Of a stretch of 64,000 nucleotides of DNA, positions 27,749 to 36,577 are shown in pieces. Position numbers and translations under genes: made by a program. The notes beneath the pieces are model-generated. The model had not been told where the DNA came from. It saw nothing but the letters and a program-made list of their open reading frames with translations, and did not search any database. The first letter of the stretch is position 1. Every line of letters starts with the position of its first letter. Source of the DNA: Neobacillus novalis NBRC 102450 (lineage in GTDB: Bacteria > Bacillota > Bacilli > Bacillales > Cytobacillaceae); NCBI RefSeq assembly GCF_001591805.1, contig NZ_BCVP01000009.1, positions 248,001 through 312,000 on the forward strand. The letters run 5' to 3'.

Positions 27749-27837
27749 TAGTAATAGCTATATTATTTGAATATTCGTAATTTTGTCGACGCGACACTGA
27801 TATTGGTGTTATTTCCCCGGTAATTTGTCGATAAAAG

Positions 27838-27880
27838 AGAACAGGGCCACATCTGCATTTAGCTGCCCTGTTCTTTTTTT
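27838..27880 (+). terminator. Terminator of the ABC exporter operon
   Basis: AGAACAGGGC (27838-27847) pairs with GCCCTGTTCT (27865-27874), followed by TTTTTT. It lies 90 bases after the permease stop and before the convergent MFS gene. Confidence 0.85.
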
Positions 27881-27960
27881 CATTAACCTGCAAAAACGGC
27901 TGATTTGCATATGTCTGAATCAGAAGCTTATTCGGACAGGATAAGAATGATCCGTTGCTG

Positions 27961-29175
27961 TTATGCTGTATGCTTCACTAGCTTTGGATTTCGCTGCATG
28001 GATACAAGTAAAATAAAACCGCTGATAACCAATAAGGCACTTGTACTGATAAATACCGCGGAAAATCCAAAGGAACCGGATACGAATCCACCTAATAACG
28101 GCCCGATGATATTCCCAAGGAACCTAAGACTTGTATTGTAACCAAGTACCTCCCCTTGCATCGCAATCGGCGCTTCCTGGCGAATATAGGCAATCCGTAC
28201 CGGAATAATGCCGCCAATCGTGACACCGAGAGCAAAACGGATGATGACAAGCTGCCAGAGACTTGTAACGGCTGCTCCTGGCAGGTAGACAATTCCCGCC
28301 AAAAAGAGAAGAATGACCAATATTTTAATATAGCCATACTTATCAGCAATTTTCCCCCAATTCCTCGACATCATTAAATTTCCAAGACCTGCGGCGGAAA
28401 AGGCAATCCCCGAATAAAATGCGATATTTGCTGGTCCGTGCAGATCACTAACAAATAAGGACAAAATCGGCTGGATGCTAAAATGTGCAATCTGGACAAG
28501 AGCAGAGATTAGCAGTACGGTCAATAACACGGGGTTGCGCGTAATATGCTTCAATACTTCCTTGCTTGAATAATGGGTTTTTGTACCCTTTTTCGCTTCA
28601 AGAAGAAATTCTTTTGTGGCAATGACAAGGAGGGCCGAGATGAATATGGAAATGGAGGTCCACCTAAAGGTGGTCGAATAGCCAAGGGAATCTGCCAATA
28701 TTCCGCCTAACATTGGCCCTAACAACGAACCTGTGATGCTCCCGGTTTGCAATGTTCCAAGGACACGTCCGGCAATCTGTTTCGGTGTTTGTGTTGAGAT
28801 AAAAGCTTGTGACATCGGGATAAATCCCGAAAAGAATCCCATGAAGAATCGCAGCATAAATAGCTGCCAAACAGAATGGACATAGCCAATTAGAAAAATC
28901 GATAACGCCATCCCTAATCCGGAAAAGATAAGAATCTTTTTCCTTCCATAGCGGTCGCCAATTCTTCCCCAAATAGGCGAGAAAAGGAAGGCCGAAACAA
29001 ATGTAATCGCAAACGTTAATCCTGACCAATGCTGGACATACTTTTCAGTAAAGTCTCCAAACGACTCGATGTATAACGAAATAAACGGCATAACCATCGT
29101 CATACTTCCGGCTACAAAGAAGTTGGCAAACCACATGATCAGTAAATTACGTTTTACACTTTCTTGCTGGTTCAA
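27961..29175 (-). CDS. MFS transporter (multidrug-efflux type, 12 TM)
   Basis: A 404-residue major facilitator with 12 predicted helices. The loop 2-3 motif GRIGDRYGRKK is canonical and is echoed in the second half (GKIADKYG). The sequence LGTLQTGSITGSLLGPMLGG resembles motif C (antiporter motif) of 12-TM drug efflux pumps, which points to proton-coupled export. Start TTG 29175 with a weak AAGAAG site. Monocistronic, with no neighbouring regulator. Confidence 0.88.
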   Translation of the reverse strand: MNQQESVKRNLLIMWFANFFVAGSMTMVMPFISLYIESFGDFTEKYVQHWSGLTFAITFVSAFLFSPIWGRIGDRYGRKKILIFSGLGMALSIFLIGYVHSVWQLFMLRFFMGFFSGFIPMSQAFISTQTPKQIAGRVLGTLQTGSITGSLLGPMLGGILADSLGYSTTFRWTSISIFISALLVIATKEFLLEAKKGTKTHYSSKEVLKHITRNPVLLTVLLISALVQIAHFSIQPILSLFVSDLHGPANIAFYSGIAFSAAGLGNLMMSRNWGKIADKYGYIKILVILLFLAGIVYLPGAAVTSLWQLVIIRFALGVTIGGIIPVRIAYIRQEAPIAMQGEVLGYNTSLRFLGNIIGPLLGGFVSGSFGFSAVFISTSALLVISGFILLVSMQRNPKLVKHTA

Positions 29176-29338
29176 GTAATTAACACTTCTTTCTAAAATT
29201 TATTTCGGTTTACTAAATATTATCATACCGAAATTTCAAATGATTATAAAGAGATAGCACTTAAATTGAAACTTGTGTTATTTTTCCCTAAATGTAGGGG
29301 TTTTGGATATCACTTTATTAAAAATATTCAAAACACTA

Positions 29339-29367
29339 TTGACAACTTGTTAATAGGAGTTTAAATT
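29339..29367 (+). promoter_or_regulatory. Sigma-A promoter of the riboswitch-controlled transporter
   Basis: TTGACA (29339-29344), 17 bases, then TAAATT (29362-29367), ending about 30 bases before the first riboswitch stem. Confidence 0.6.
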
Positions 29368-29397
29368 AAGTTTAATACTTTAAATGAATAATATGTT

Positions 29398-29561
29398 CTC
29401 TTATCAAGAGTGGCAGAGGGACTGGCCCGATGACGCCCAGCAACCGTTCCGACAAGGAATTGGTGCTAAATCCTGCAAAACAAGCAATTGTTTTGAGAGA
29501 TAAGAGAGGAATAATCCGTCTATTTGTGATGAAACCTCTCTTTTCTGGAGAGGTTTTTTAT
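29398..29561 (+). promoter_or_regulatory. SAM-I (S-box) riboswitch with terminator
   Basis: P1 is CTCTTATC (29398-29405) pairing with GATAAGAG (29499-29506). Between them are the S-box signatures CAAGAGTGGCAGAGGGA, CTGGCCCGATGA, GCCCAGCAACC and GGTGCTAAATCCTGCA. Downstream, AACCTCTC (29533-29540) and GGAGAGGTT (29548-29555) form a terminator ended by TTTTTTATTTT. AGAGAGG in the 3' strand of P1 can instead pair with CCTCTCT to form the antiterminator. By the known mechanism, SAM binding favours termination, so the transporter below is expressed when SAM is low. Confidence 0.96.
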
Positions 29562-29633
29562 TTTACATAAAAAGCGTACTTTTCCAATTGGATTAATGGT
29601 TTACTGGTAAGAAAAAAAGGAGGAGCTATAAGA

Positions 29634-30749
29634 ATGACAAGAAATATCTTAAAAAGTACACTCGTATCAGCAGTTGCGGCAACACTATTACTCACAGGCT
29701 GTGCTTCAGGTGGAGAATCAAAACAAGCAAGTGGTAATAAAAAGGTTTCCCTTGAGGGGGTACCGGAACAATTTACTAAAGGTGACCAGTTAAAAATCAA
29801 AGTCATTCGTAAAATTGGCGGTGACGACCATACAGCCCAATTCTTAGCCGGGGCAAAAGAAGAAGGGGAAGCATTAGGGGTAAAAGTAGATGTGTTTACT
29901 GCAAATGGAGACACCGCGAAATTTCATGATGCCATCAATCAAGCATTAGATCAGAATTATGATGGCTTTATCATTTCACATGGTGACGACGATGCCACTG
30001 TAAACGATGTTAAGAAAATCGTAGAAAAAGGAAAAAGTGTGGTTGCCTTTGATTCGAATCCGAACTTGGCGAATGTGGAAGGCGTGACGCTTACCTCTCA
30101 GGATGATGAAGCATTAGCAACCTTAGCACTTGACCAGCTCGTAAAGGATACGAAGGGGAAAGCTAATATTGCTTATCTATGGGTAGACGGCTTCCCGCCA
30201 ATGGTTCGTCGGAACAAAGTTTATCAGGATGTACTTGCGAAAAACCCTGGGCTTAAAGAAGTGGAACGCTTTGGCATAGCAGCAGTGGACACAAGTGTGC
30301 AAACGCAAAATGCTGTTGCAGCGATGTTGAACAAATACCCTAAGGGCAAACTAGACGCTATCTTTGCAACGTGGGATGCCTTTGCGATTGGTGCCGCACG
30401 TGCGCTTAAAGAAGCAGGCCGTGAAGAAGTGAAAATCTATGGGATTGATGTTTCCAATGCCGACTTGCAGGAAATCCAAAGAAAAGGCAGTGCCTGGAAG
30501 TATACAGCGGCTGTCGATCCTAAATTAATTGGCGCTGTCGATATGAGATTACTTGCGAAAAAACTGGCTGGCGAAGAAACACCAAAGACCTATGACTTAG
30601 AAGCATCACTTGTTTCCCAAAAAAATCTTCAGGACTCCAAGGATCCAGTCAACATGGTTAATCTTTCAAAAATCATCCCAAGCTGGGGCCAGTCCACGGC
30701 ATTTGAAGAAGATTGGATGAAAACGTTGAAGAAGCATTTTAAAAAGTAA
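29634..30749 (+). CDS. Sugar-type ABC transporter binding lipoprotein, SAM-riboswitch controlled
   Basis: A 371-residue periplasmic-binding-protein-like domain protein of the ribose/galactose group, with lipobox LLTGC (Cys23). It begins IKVIRKIGGDDHTAQFLAGAKEEGEALGV, and later has the family segments INQALDQNYDGFIIS and IFATWDAFAIGAARAL. Start ATG 29634 behind AAGGAGGAG. S-box control points to a sulphur or methionine-related sugar such as methylthioribose rather than ribose itself. That substrate is inference; comparative genomic work has proposed such transporters in Gram-positives. Confidence 0.9.
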   Translation: MTRNILKSTLVSAVAATLLLTGCASGGESKQASGNKKVSLEGVPEQFTKGDQLKIKVIRKIGGDDHTAQFLAGAKEEGEALGVKVDVFTANGDTAKFHDAINQALDQNYDGFIISHGDDDATVNDVKKIVEKGKSVVAFDSNPNLANVEGVTLTSQDDEALATLALDQLVKDTKGKANIAYLWVDGFPPMVRRNKVYQDVLAKNPGLKEVERFGIAAVDTSVQTQNAVAAMLNKYPKGKLDAIFATWDAFAIGAARALKEAGREEVKIYGIDVSNADLQEIQRKGSAWKYTAAVDPKLIGAVDMRLLAKKLAGEETPKTYDLEASLVSQKNLQDSKDPVNMVNLSKIIPSWGQSTAFEEDWMKTLKKHFKK

Positions 30750-30757
30750 TTTAGGCT

Positions 30758-30791
30758 GGCACTCTCTTTTTCTATCGATTCAGAGAGTGTC
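30758..30791 (+). other. Intercistronic hairpin between binding protein and ATPase genes
   Basis: GGCACTCTCT (30758-30767) pairs with AGAGAGTGTC (30782-30791), with one G-U pair, followed by only GTTTTG. It probably protects the binding-protein mRNA or partly terminates, giving excess binding protein. Confidence 0.55.
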
Positions 30792-30812
30792 GTTTTGATA
30801 GGGGGTGGCATT

Positions 30813-32318
30813 TTGACGAGTTCAACATTGGCAATGAAAAACATCTCAATTGAATTTCCAGGCGTGAAGGCGTTAAACCATGTCAATTTTTCGATGGAAA
30901 CGGGGAAAATTCATGCCTTAATAGGGGCAAATGGTGCGGGAAAATCAACATTAATGAAGGTTCTTTCCGGAGCCTATGACCACTATACCGGTGAGATATT
31001 TATGGATGGGCAAATACTAAAGATCCGCTCCCCGCGAGATTCACAGGATGTTGGGATTCAAATAGTTTACCAGGAGGTAGATACGGCCCTAATTCCGTAT
31101 TTAACCGTTGCTGAAAATATTATGCTGCTGGACACCGTTCATAACATGGGAAAACGACAATGGATGAGATGGAACGAGCTTCATCAAAAAGCGGCGCAAT
31201 TATTGTCCAGTATGAATATTAGACTTTCAACGAAGACGCTGGTGAGCGAGTTGTCACTTGCTGAAAAACAAATGATTTTAATCGCAAGAGCTGTTTCCAA
31301 TCGGTGCAAGTTTCTCATTTTGGATGAACCGACTGCACCATTGAGCCATACCGAAACGAGCGAGCTTTTCAGGATTACTCGTGAACTAGTAAAACAAGAT
31401 GTCGGGATTATTTTTATCTCACACCGCCTGCCGGAAATATTTGAAATCTGTGATGAAGTGACGGTAATGCGTAATGGTGAATTTGTTGTAAAAGAGCAGG
31501 TTGCCGCCACAACCTCTAATAAAGTGGTTGAGCATATGCTTGGTCAAAAGCTGGAAGAGCAGTTTCCAGAAAGGAATACGGCCATTGGAAACACCATCCT
31601 AGAAGTGAAGGGAATTTCTGATAGAGGAAAAATTAAAGACCTGCATTTTCACGTTAAATCAGGGGAAATCGTGGGCATCGCCGGGCTTGTTGGCGCTGGG
31701 AAAACGGAATTATGCAAAGCGTTATTTGGATCCGAGAAACCAACTGGCGGGGAGGTCCTTCTTCACGGGTCCAAAGTAAAAATAAAGAGTCCCTATGAGG
31801 CAGTAAAGAAGGGGTTTGCTCTGGTACCCGAGGAACGGAGAAAGGAAGGAATTCTTGTTCTTGAATCGGTTGAAGCTAATTTGACAGCTGCGAACCTAGG
31901 GAGCTTTTCAAAGGTATTTAGCTTTTTAGATAGAAAAAGAGAAAAAGAGACAGCCAAGCAACTGATTAGCCGCCTCGGAATCAAAACGCCATCTGAGGAA
32001 ACGAAGCTTCAAAATCTGTCTGGTGGAAATCAGCAAAAGGTCGCAATTGGAAAATGGCTCGTGGCTGATGCGGATGTTTACATTTTTGACGAACCAACTA
32101 AAGGCGTCGATGTAGGGGCAAAGAAGGATATCTTCGAATTAATTGCTGAATTAGCCAGCCGGGGCAAAGCGATTATCTATGCTTCATCCGAGCTTTCGGA
32201 GATTATCGGGATTACAGACCGGGTCTATGTTTTATATGATGGTAGGTCGGTAAAAGAACTGGAAACAACAGCAACCAGCGAAGAGGAACTTTTATTGTAT
32301 TCAACAGGGGGCAGGTAA
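30813..32318 (+). CDS. Sugar-type ABC transporter ATPase (RbsA-like, two domains)
   Basis: A 501-residue tandem ATPase. Domain 1 has Walker A GANGAGKST and Walker B FLILDEPTAPLSH. Domain 2 has an altered P-loop (GLVGAGKTE), the signature LSGGNQQKV and YIFDEPTKGVDVGAK, as is usual for RbsA/MglA. The signature of domain 1 is ELSLAEKQM, which is degenerate, also normal for this group. I choose TTG 30813 with GGGGGT upstream; the frame runs on to a TTG at 30795. It is the energy-coupling subunit of the S-box transporter. Confidence 0.92.
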   Translation: MTSSTLAMKNISIEFPGVKALNHVNFSMETGKIHALIGANGAGKSTLMKVLSGAYDHYTGEIFMDGQILKIRSPRDSQDVGIQIVYQEVDTALIPYLTVAENIMLLDTVHNMGKRQWMRWNELHQKAAQLLSSMNIRLSTKTLVSELSLAEKQMILIARAVSNRCKFLILDEPTAPLSHTETSELFRITRELVKQDVGIIFISHRLPEIFEICDEVTVMRNGEFVVKEQVAATTSNKVVEHMLGQKLEEQFPERNTAIGNTILEVKGISDRGKIKDLHFHVKSGEIVGIAGLVGAGKTELCKALFGSEKPTGGEVLLHGSKVKIKSPYEAVKKGFALVPEERRKEGILVLESVEANLTAANLGSFSKVFSFLDRKREKETAKQLISRLGIKTPSEETKLQNLSGGNQQKVAIGKWLVADADVYIFDEPTKGVDVGAKKDIFELIAELASRGKAIIYASSELSEIIGITDRVYVLYDGRSVKELETTATSEEELLLYSTGGR

Positions 32319-32319
32319 A

Positions 32320-33324
32320 ATGGAAGCAAAGATTTCAGCGAAGAATCAGGATGCCCCAGTGAAAAAAGCTTTTGAGCTATTTCAATTTTTATATAAATAC
32401 GGGACCATCATTACGATTCTTGCACTTATCATTATTTTTTCAGCAGCCAATCCTACATTTATTCAAGGCAGCAATGTTATCAATATTTTACGTTCTATAT
32501 CAATTGTGACGATTATTGCGATTGGAATTACGATTTCGTTGTCGGTAAATGGTTTCGATTTATCGGTCGGTTCGGTGGCATCGCTTTCTAATGCGGTTGT
32601 CATTTCAATGTTTGTATGGTTTTCACAAAATACACTGGTGGCGATTATTTCTGCGATTGCCGCGTCATTGGTTGTTGGGGCATTAAACTCGTTCATGATT
32701 GTGAAGTTAAGAATCCCTGATATGCTAATGACGTTGGCGACGATGTTTATTATCCAAGGGACAGCACTAACCTATACAAAGGGAGCAACGGTTTCGCAAA
32801 ATATGGTGATGCCGGATGGCTCAATGGCGACAGGTTTAATTAGTCCATTTTTTGCAAAAATCGGTGAGGTTCCATGGATTATTATCATCATGGCTGTGAC
32901 CGTCATACTTGTGCACATCTTTTTGACCTATACAAAGCATGGCCGCTATATGTATGTCATTGGTGGGAATAAAGAAGCGGCAAGACTTTCAGGGATCCCT
33001 GTGAATAAATATAAAGTAGCAGCCTACTTGCTATCGGCCCTGTTTGCGGCGATTGGCGGGATTGTGCTTGCATCTCGTGTTATGACTTCAGAAATAAATT
33101 CTGGGGCGCCCTACTTAATGGATTCAGTAGCCGCCGCCTTTATCGGCTTTTCAGTTCTTGGAGCCGGGAAGGCCAATGCCATTGGAACGTTTGTCGGGGC
33201 GGTCTTGATTGGAATATTGCAAAACGGCCTCGTGATGATGTCGGTACCGTATTATGCAATGGATATTGTTAAGGGGGCAGTTTTGGCCTTTGCACTGGCG
33301 ATTACCTATTATAAGCAAAAATAA
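32320..33324 (+). CDS. Sugar-type ABC transporter permease (RbsC-like)
   Basis: A 334-residue permease of the BPD_transp_2 family with eight to ten predicted helices. It contains SLSVNGFDLSVGSVASLSNAVV and the cytoplasmic YVIGGNKEAARLSGIPVNKYK loop typical of RbsC-type subunits. It begins one base after the ATPase stop. It completes the three-gene transporter under the SAM riboswitch. No methylthioribose kinase gene (mtnK) is visible in this window. Confidence 0.92.
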   Translation: MEAKISAKNQDAPVKKAFELFQFLYKYGTIITILALIIIFSAANPTFIQGSNVINILRSISIVTIIAIGITISLSVNGFDLSVGSVASLSNAVVISMFVWFSQNTLVAIISAIAASLVVGALNSFMIVKLRIPDMLMTLATMFIIQGTALTYTKGATVSQNMVMPDGSMATGLISPFFAKIGEVPWIIIIMAVTVILVHIFLTYTKHGRYMYVIGGNKEAARLSGIPVNKYKVAAYLLSALFAAIGGIVLASRVMTSEINSGAPYLMDSVAAAFIGFSVLGAGKANAIGTFVGAVLIGILQNGLVMMSVPYYAMDIVKGAVLAFALAITYYKQK

Positions 33325-33359
33325 ACCTATTCACATTGTGGATAGGTTTATTTTTTTTG
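33323..33359 (+). terminator. Terminator of the S-box transporter operon
   Basis: AAACCTAT (33323-33330) pairs with ATAGGTTT (33342-33349), followed by ATTTTTTTT. It begins at the stop codon of the permease gene. Confidence 0.88.
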
Positions 33360-33392
33360 TAGCAATTTTACTGTTCGAAGGGTCAATGGTCA

Positions 33393-33497
33393 ATTCGCAA
33401 ATAAACTGTCACGAATCGCAAATAAAACCTATATTTTCGCAAATAAACAAGTAGGATTCGCAAATAAACTGCTATTATTCGCAAATAAACTTCTAAC
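33393..33497 (+). repeat. Array C: 21-bp repeats, core TTCGCAAATAAA
   Basis: Five units starting at 33393, 33414, 33435, 33456 and 33477, all exactly 21 bp apart. The core TTCGCAAATAAA is constant (one unit reads AATCGC) and about eight bases are variable. Part of the 462-base gap before the PadR gene. Confidence 0.9.
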
Positions 33498-33565
33498 GTT
33501 GGAGTTTTAATGAGAAATTATTAAAAATATCCTCGGAATTGGATCCTAAAGTAAGCTTGCTGTGT

Positions 33566-33662
33566 TTTATCAGCGGATTTCAACTGTTTATCGGCGAATC
33601 CAGCCTGTTTATCAGCGAATTTCCTCATTTATCAGCGGAAATCGTGATTTTATCAGCGAATC
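33566..33662 (-). repeat. Array D: 21-bp repeats, core TTCGCTGATAAA on the minus strand
   Basis: Units start at 33566, 33587 and 33608 (21 bp), then one 20-bp step, with plus-strand core TTTATCAGCGAA. Read on the minus strand this is TTCGCTGATAAA, clearly related to the cores of arrays B and C but in the opposite orientation. It lies only 70 bp from array C. Confidence 0.85.
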
Positions 33663-33726
33663 AAAAAAGTGTGTAGCTGGTGATTATTTTATTTAAAAAA
33701 AATTGAAAAAATATCCAATTTTTATA

Positions 33727-33757
33727 TTGACATTAAATATATTAACAATGATAATAT
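33727..33757 (+). promoter_or_regulatory. PadR/DHA2 operon promoter with overlapping inverted repeat
   Basis: TTGACA (33727-33732), 17 bases, GATAAT (33750-33755). The dyad ATATTA-N7-TAATAT (33739-33757) covers the -10 region and is a candidate operator for the PadR repressor encoded directly downstream. Confidence 0.65.
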
Positions 33758-33786
33758 AAACATAAATAATATGAGGTGAAAGCAAT

Positions 33787-34311
33787 ATGAATATACAAGA
33801 CGTAATTCTTGGATTTATTTATGAGGAGCCAATGAGTGGCTACGATATCAAACAAATGATGGAAAACTCCGTGTCCTACTTTTTCGACGCATCATTTGGA
33901 GCGATTTATCCGGCATTAAGAAAAATGGAGAAGGAAGGTCTAGTTGAAAAACGAGTCATTCAGCAGGATGGTAAGCCGAACAAGAATTTATTCGTGATTA
34001 CCGAAAGTGGAAAAGAACAGTTTCAACATTACCTAAACAGTCCAATCAATCCAACGATTACAAGATCGGATATCCTCATCCGCATCTTTTTCGGACGGTT
34101 TACCACAAAAGAAAAAATCCAGCGGTGGTTAGAGGAAGAACGTGAAAAGAGCCAGGCGATGCTTGATAACTTAAATAGAATTGCCGAGATGTACCCAGAT
34201 ATGGAACAGCACAAAAGATTTACATTAGAATTTGGAATTCGCCAGGCTAAGATGACTTTGGGGATGGTTGCCGAAGAACTAAAAAAATTGAATCAACAAC
34301 AAGGGGAGTAA
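33787..34311 (+). CDS. PadR-family transcriptional regulator
   Basis: A 174-residue regulator. The N-terminal winged helix (LGFIYEEPMSGYDIKQMM, then IYPALRKMEKEGLVEKR) is the PadR signature, followed by the Vir_C/AphA-like C-terminal helical dimerisation domain (residues about 95-170). PadR proteins usually repress a neighbouring exporter until a small molecule binds. The next gene, four bases downstream, encodes a DHA2 exporter. Start ATG 33787 behind GAGGTGAAAGCAAT. Confidence 0.92.
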   Translation: MNIQDVILGFIYEEPMSGYDIKQMMENSVSYFFDASFGAIYPALRKMEKEGLVEKRVIQQDGKPNKNLFVITESGKEQFQHYLNSPINPTITRSDILIRIFFGRFTTKEKIQRWLEEEREKSQAMLDNLNRIAEMYPDMEQHKRFTLEFGIRQAKMTLGMVAEELKKLNQQQGE

Positions 34312-34315
34312 TAGG

Positions 34316-36046
34316 ATGAAGGAAACTGGCGGAATGAAGATTGTTTTGCTTATGTGCTTAGGGGTATTTGTTTGTATGCTTGACTCAACAATTATGAACA
34401 TTACGCTTCCGGCAATTCAGAACAGCCTGCATACGACATTGGAAACGAGCTCATGGATGTTAAATGTATACACAATGACGATTGCCGTATTAGCAATTCC
34501 GATGGCAAGGTTTGCGGAGATGTTTGGCAGAAATAAATTTTATCTTGTCGGGCTGCTTATTTTTGGATTGGGGTCGGCCCTTTGCGGACTTGCGAGTAGC
34601 GGTGACTTCTTAATTACTGCAAGGTTCATTCAAAGCATTGGTGCCGCCATCTTAATTCCGTGTAGTATGGTGATCGGTATAACTGCCATGCCCATTGAAA
34701 AAAGAATACTCCCACTAACATTACTGGGGGCAACACAGGGTTTAGCCACAGCAATGGGGCCGACGGTGGGGGGACTCATAACGGAAAGGTTAAGCTGGCA
34801 TTGGGTATTTTATGTGAATGTTCCAATCTGTATACTGGCCATTGTCATTGCCTTTTTTTTACTAACACTAAAGAAAGAAACTCGTGTAAAATCAAAAATA
34901 GATTGGTTTGGATTACTCTTCTCTGTTTCAGCCATTTTCCCGTTAAATCTTGTGTTAATTAAGGGAAATACATGGGGCTGGAATAGTACTCAAGCGATTT
35001 TCTGTTATCTTGTGACTGCCGCGTCCATCCTGCTATTTATTTTTGCAGAGAAAAAATCAAAGGCTCCAATGGTAAATCTAAATCTCTTTAAAGACCGCTT
35101 GTTCACAGGGTCAGTTGTAACAGTGACAACAGGTTTTATCTTCCTCATCGGTGTAATGGTCCTACTACCTCAGTTTTTAACAAACTTCCAGCACAAGACG
35201 GAACTTCAAGCCGCACTACTCGTCACACCCGTGTCTGCCGCCATCTTTGTTTTTTCCAACATCGCTGGTTTACTAACGAAAAAGATCGGATATACCATCC
35301 CAGTCATTCTTGGTTTTGGAATTATGGGATGCGCGTATTATTTGTTGCACAATTTAACTATTCACAGCACATCAAAAGAAATTGTCCTGTTGTGCAGCTT
35401 GCTTGGCTTGGGATTTAGCTTTGTCATTTCCTCGGCGACGATTGCCAGTACATCCTCTTTCGAAGGAGAAATGCTGACAGCCTCCCAGGGTGTTTTTTCG
35501 ATGCTGAGGCAATTAGGAGTAGTGTTAGCCGTCGCCATTTTTGTGGCAGGACTAACGAATAATATTCAAGGTAAAAAGCAGGATGTTGTTCATTTCGCAG
35601 CCCAACAGCTTGAAAAGCTCGACGTACCACAATCAGCAAAAGAGAAAATCTTGAGCGAAACGGAAAAGTCAATCAACACCAGCTCGCATACAGAAAAAAA
35701 CAATCCGTCCTTAATGACGGCAGCGGAAAGACAACAAATCATCGACATCAACGTCCAAAAAGCACTTGCCACTATTCCAGAAGAACAAAGAACTTCAGCC
35801 AAGGAATTGATTTACCACAAGGTAGCAATGCAGGTGGATAAGGATATCGCCGAAAAAGGAAAGCTTGTAAAAAACTATTCGAATCAGGTATCCACTTTTG
35901 CGAAAGAAACAATTGCTTCTAGTTTTGCTGACCTTTATAAAACGAGCATTCCATTTGTATTACTTTGCTGCTTAGCAGGATTCGTATTTATCGAAAGAAA
36001 AAAGAAGTCAACTACTGCTTTTGTGAATACTCCTGCTGCTGAATGA
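34316..36046 (+). CDS. DHA2-family MFS drug exporter (14 TM) with a large extracytoplasmic loop
   Basis: A 576-residue EmrB/QacA-type transporter with 14 predicted helices. It has the DSTIMNITLPAIQ segment after helix 1, ARFAEMFGRNKFY in loop 2-3 and LGATQGLATAMGPTVGG resembling motif C. Between the last two helices is an unusually long hydrophilic, helical insert of about 125 residues (from NIQGKKQDVV to FADLYK), predicted outside the cell. Such a loop occurs in some Bacillus homologues. It is co-transcribed with the PadR gene. Confidence 0.9.
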   Translation: MKETGGMKIVLLMCLGVFVCMLDSTIMNITLPAIQNSLHTTLETSSWMLNVYTMTIAVLAIPMARFAEMFGRNKFYLVGLLIFGLGSALCGLASSGDFLITARFIQSIGAAILIPCSMVIGITAMPIEKRILPLTLLGATQGLATAMGPTVGGLITERLSWHWVFYVNVPICILAIVIAFFLLTLKKETRVKSKIDWFGLLFSVSAIFPLNLVLIKGNTWGWNSTQAIFCYLVTAASILLFIFAEKKSKAPMVNLNLFKDRLFTGSVVTVTTGFIFLIGVMVLLPQFLTNFQHKTELQAALLVTPVSAAIFVFSNIAGLLTKKIGYTIPVILGFGIMGCAYYLLHNLTIHSTSKEIVLLCSLLGLGFSFVISSATIASTSSFEGEMLTASQGVFSMLRQLGVVLAVAIFVAGLTNNIQGKKQDVVHFAAQQLEKLDVPQSAKEKILSETEKSINTSSHTEKNNPSLMTAAERQQIIDINVQKALATIPEEQRTSAKELIYHKVAMQVDKDIAEKGKLVKNYSNQVSTFAKETIASSFADLYKTSIPFVLLCCLAGFVFIERKKKSTTAFVNTPAAE

Positions 36047-36089
36047 ATAAATAAGAAAGGCCTAGTTATATAAAAAAGGGTGTGGACGA

Positions 36090-36428
36090 ATGGAAGGATT
36101 AAAGATAATTAACCTGGGAGTGCGTTTTCTTTTAGAAATCTTAGTTTTGGTCATTTTAGGGTATTGGGGATTTCGGGTATCACAGGGAACCTTCATGAAA
36201 ATAATAGTAGGAATCGGAGCCCCACTGCTAGTAGCTGTCATTTGGGGGATGTTCGGTGCTCCAAAGGCAACGTACGTGCTAAGTGGACTCCCTTTTCTTT
36301 TATTGGAAATTGTTATATTTGGTTTACCAGTTGCAGCCTTGTTTTTTATCGAAAAACAATCGCTAGCCTATATTTACGGAGTGATTGTAATAATAAATAT
36401 TATTTTAATGAAAATTTGGCATCAATAA
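36090..36428 (+). CDS. YrdB-like small membrane protein (DUF2568)
   Basis: A 112-residue protein with four predicted membrane helices. The segment GAPLLVAVIWGMFGAPKA is characteristic of the YrdB/DUF2568 family, whose function is unknown. ATG 36090 lies 43 bases after the DHA2 gene, behind AAAGGGTGTGGACGA. It could be read through from the PadR operon. Confidence 0.75.
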   Translation: MEGLKIINLGVRFLLEILVLVILGYWGFRVSQGTFMKIIVGIGAPLLVAVIWGMFGAPKATYVLSGLPFLLLEIVIFGLPVAALFFIEKQSLAYIYGVIVIINIILMKIWHQ

Positions 36429-36472
36429 AACAAAAGAACCGAATGCATCTAAATGATGAAAGTGTTTGTCTT

Positions 36473-36543
36473 TAGTTTAAATGATTCTTTGCGCAAGATT
36501 ACATCTTGTGCATTGCTTCAAACCCTTGTTTTGATTTAAACTA
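36473..36543 (+). other. Structured element upstream of the ThrE-type exporter genes
   Basis: Outer inverted repeat TAGTTTAAAT (36473-36482) with ATTTAAACTA (36534-36543), enclosing an inner hairpin GCGCAAGAT-TAC-ATCTTGTGC (36491-36511, one G-U pair). It begins 45 bases after one gene and ends 34 bases before the next. No T-run follows. I do not recognise it as a known riboswitch. Confidence 0.45.
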
Positions 36544-36577
36544 AGAAGCAAATGCAGGAATAATGTGGTGAGATAGA

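Noticed and set aside
27905-28141. A 78-codon plus-strand frame
   Set aside because: It lies antisense to the C-terminus of the MFS gene, with no ribosome binding site and no domain.
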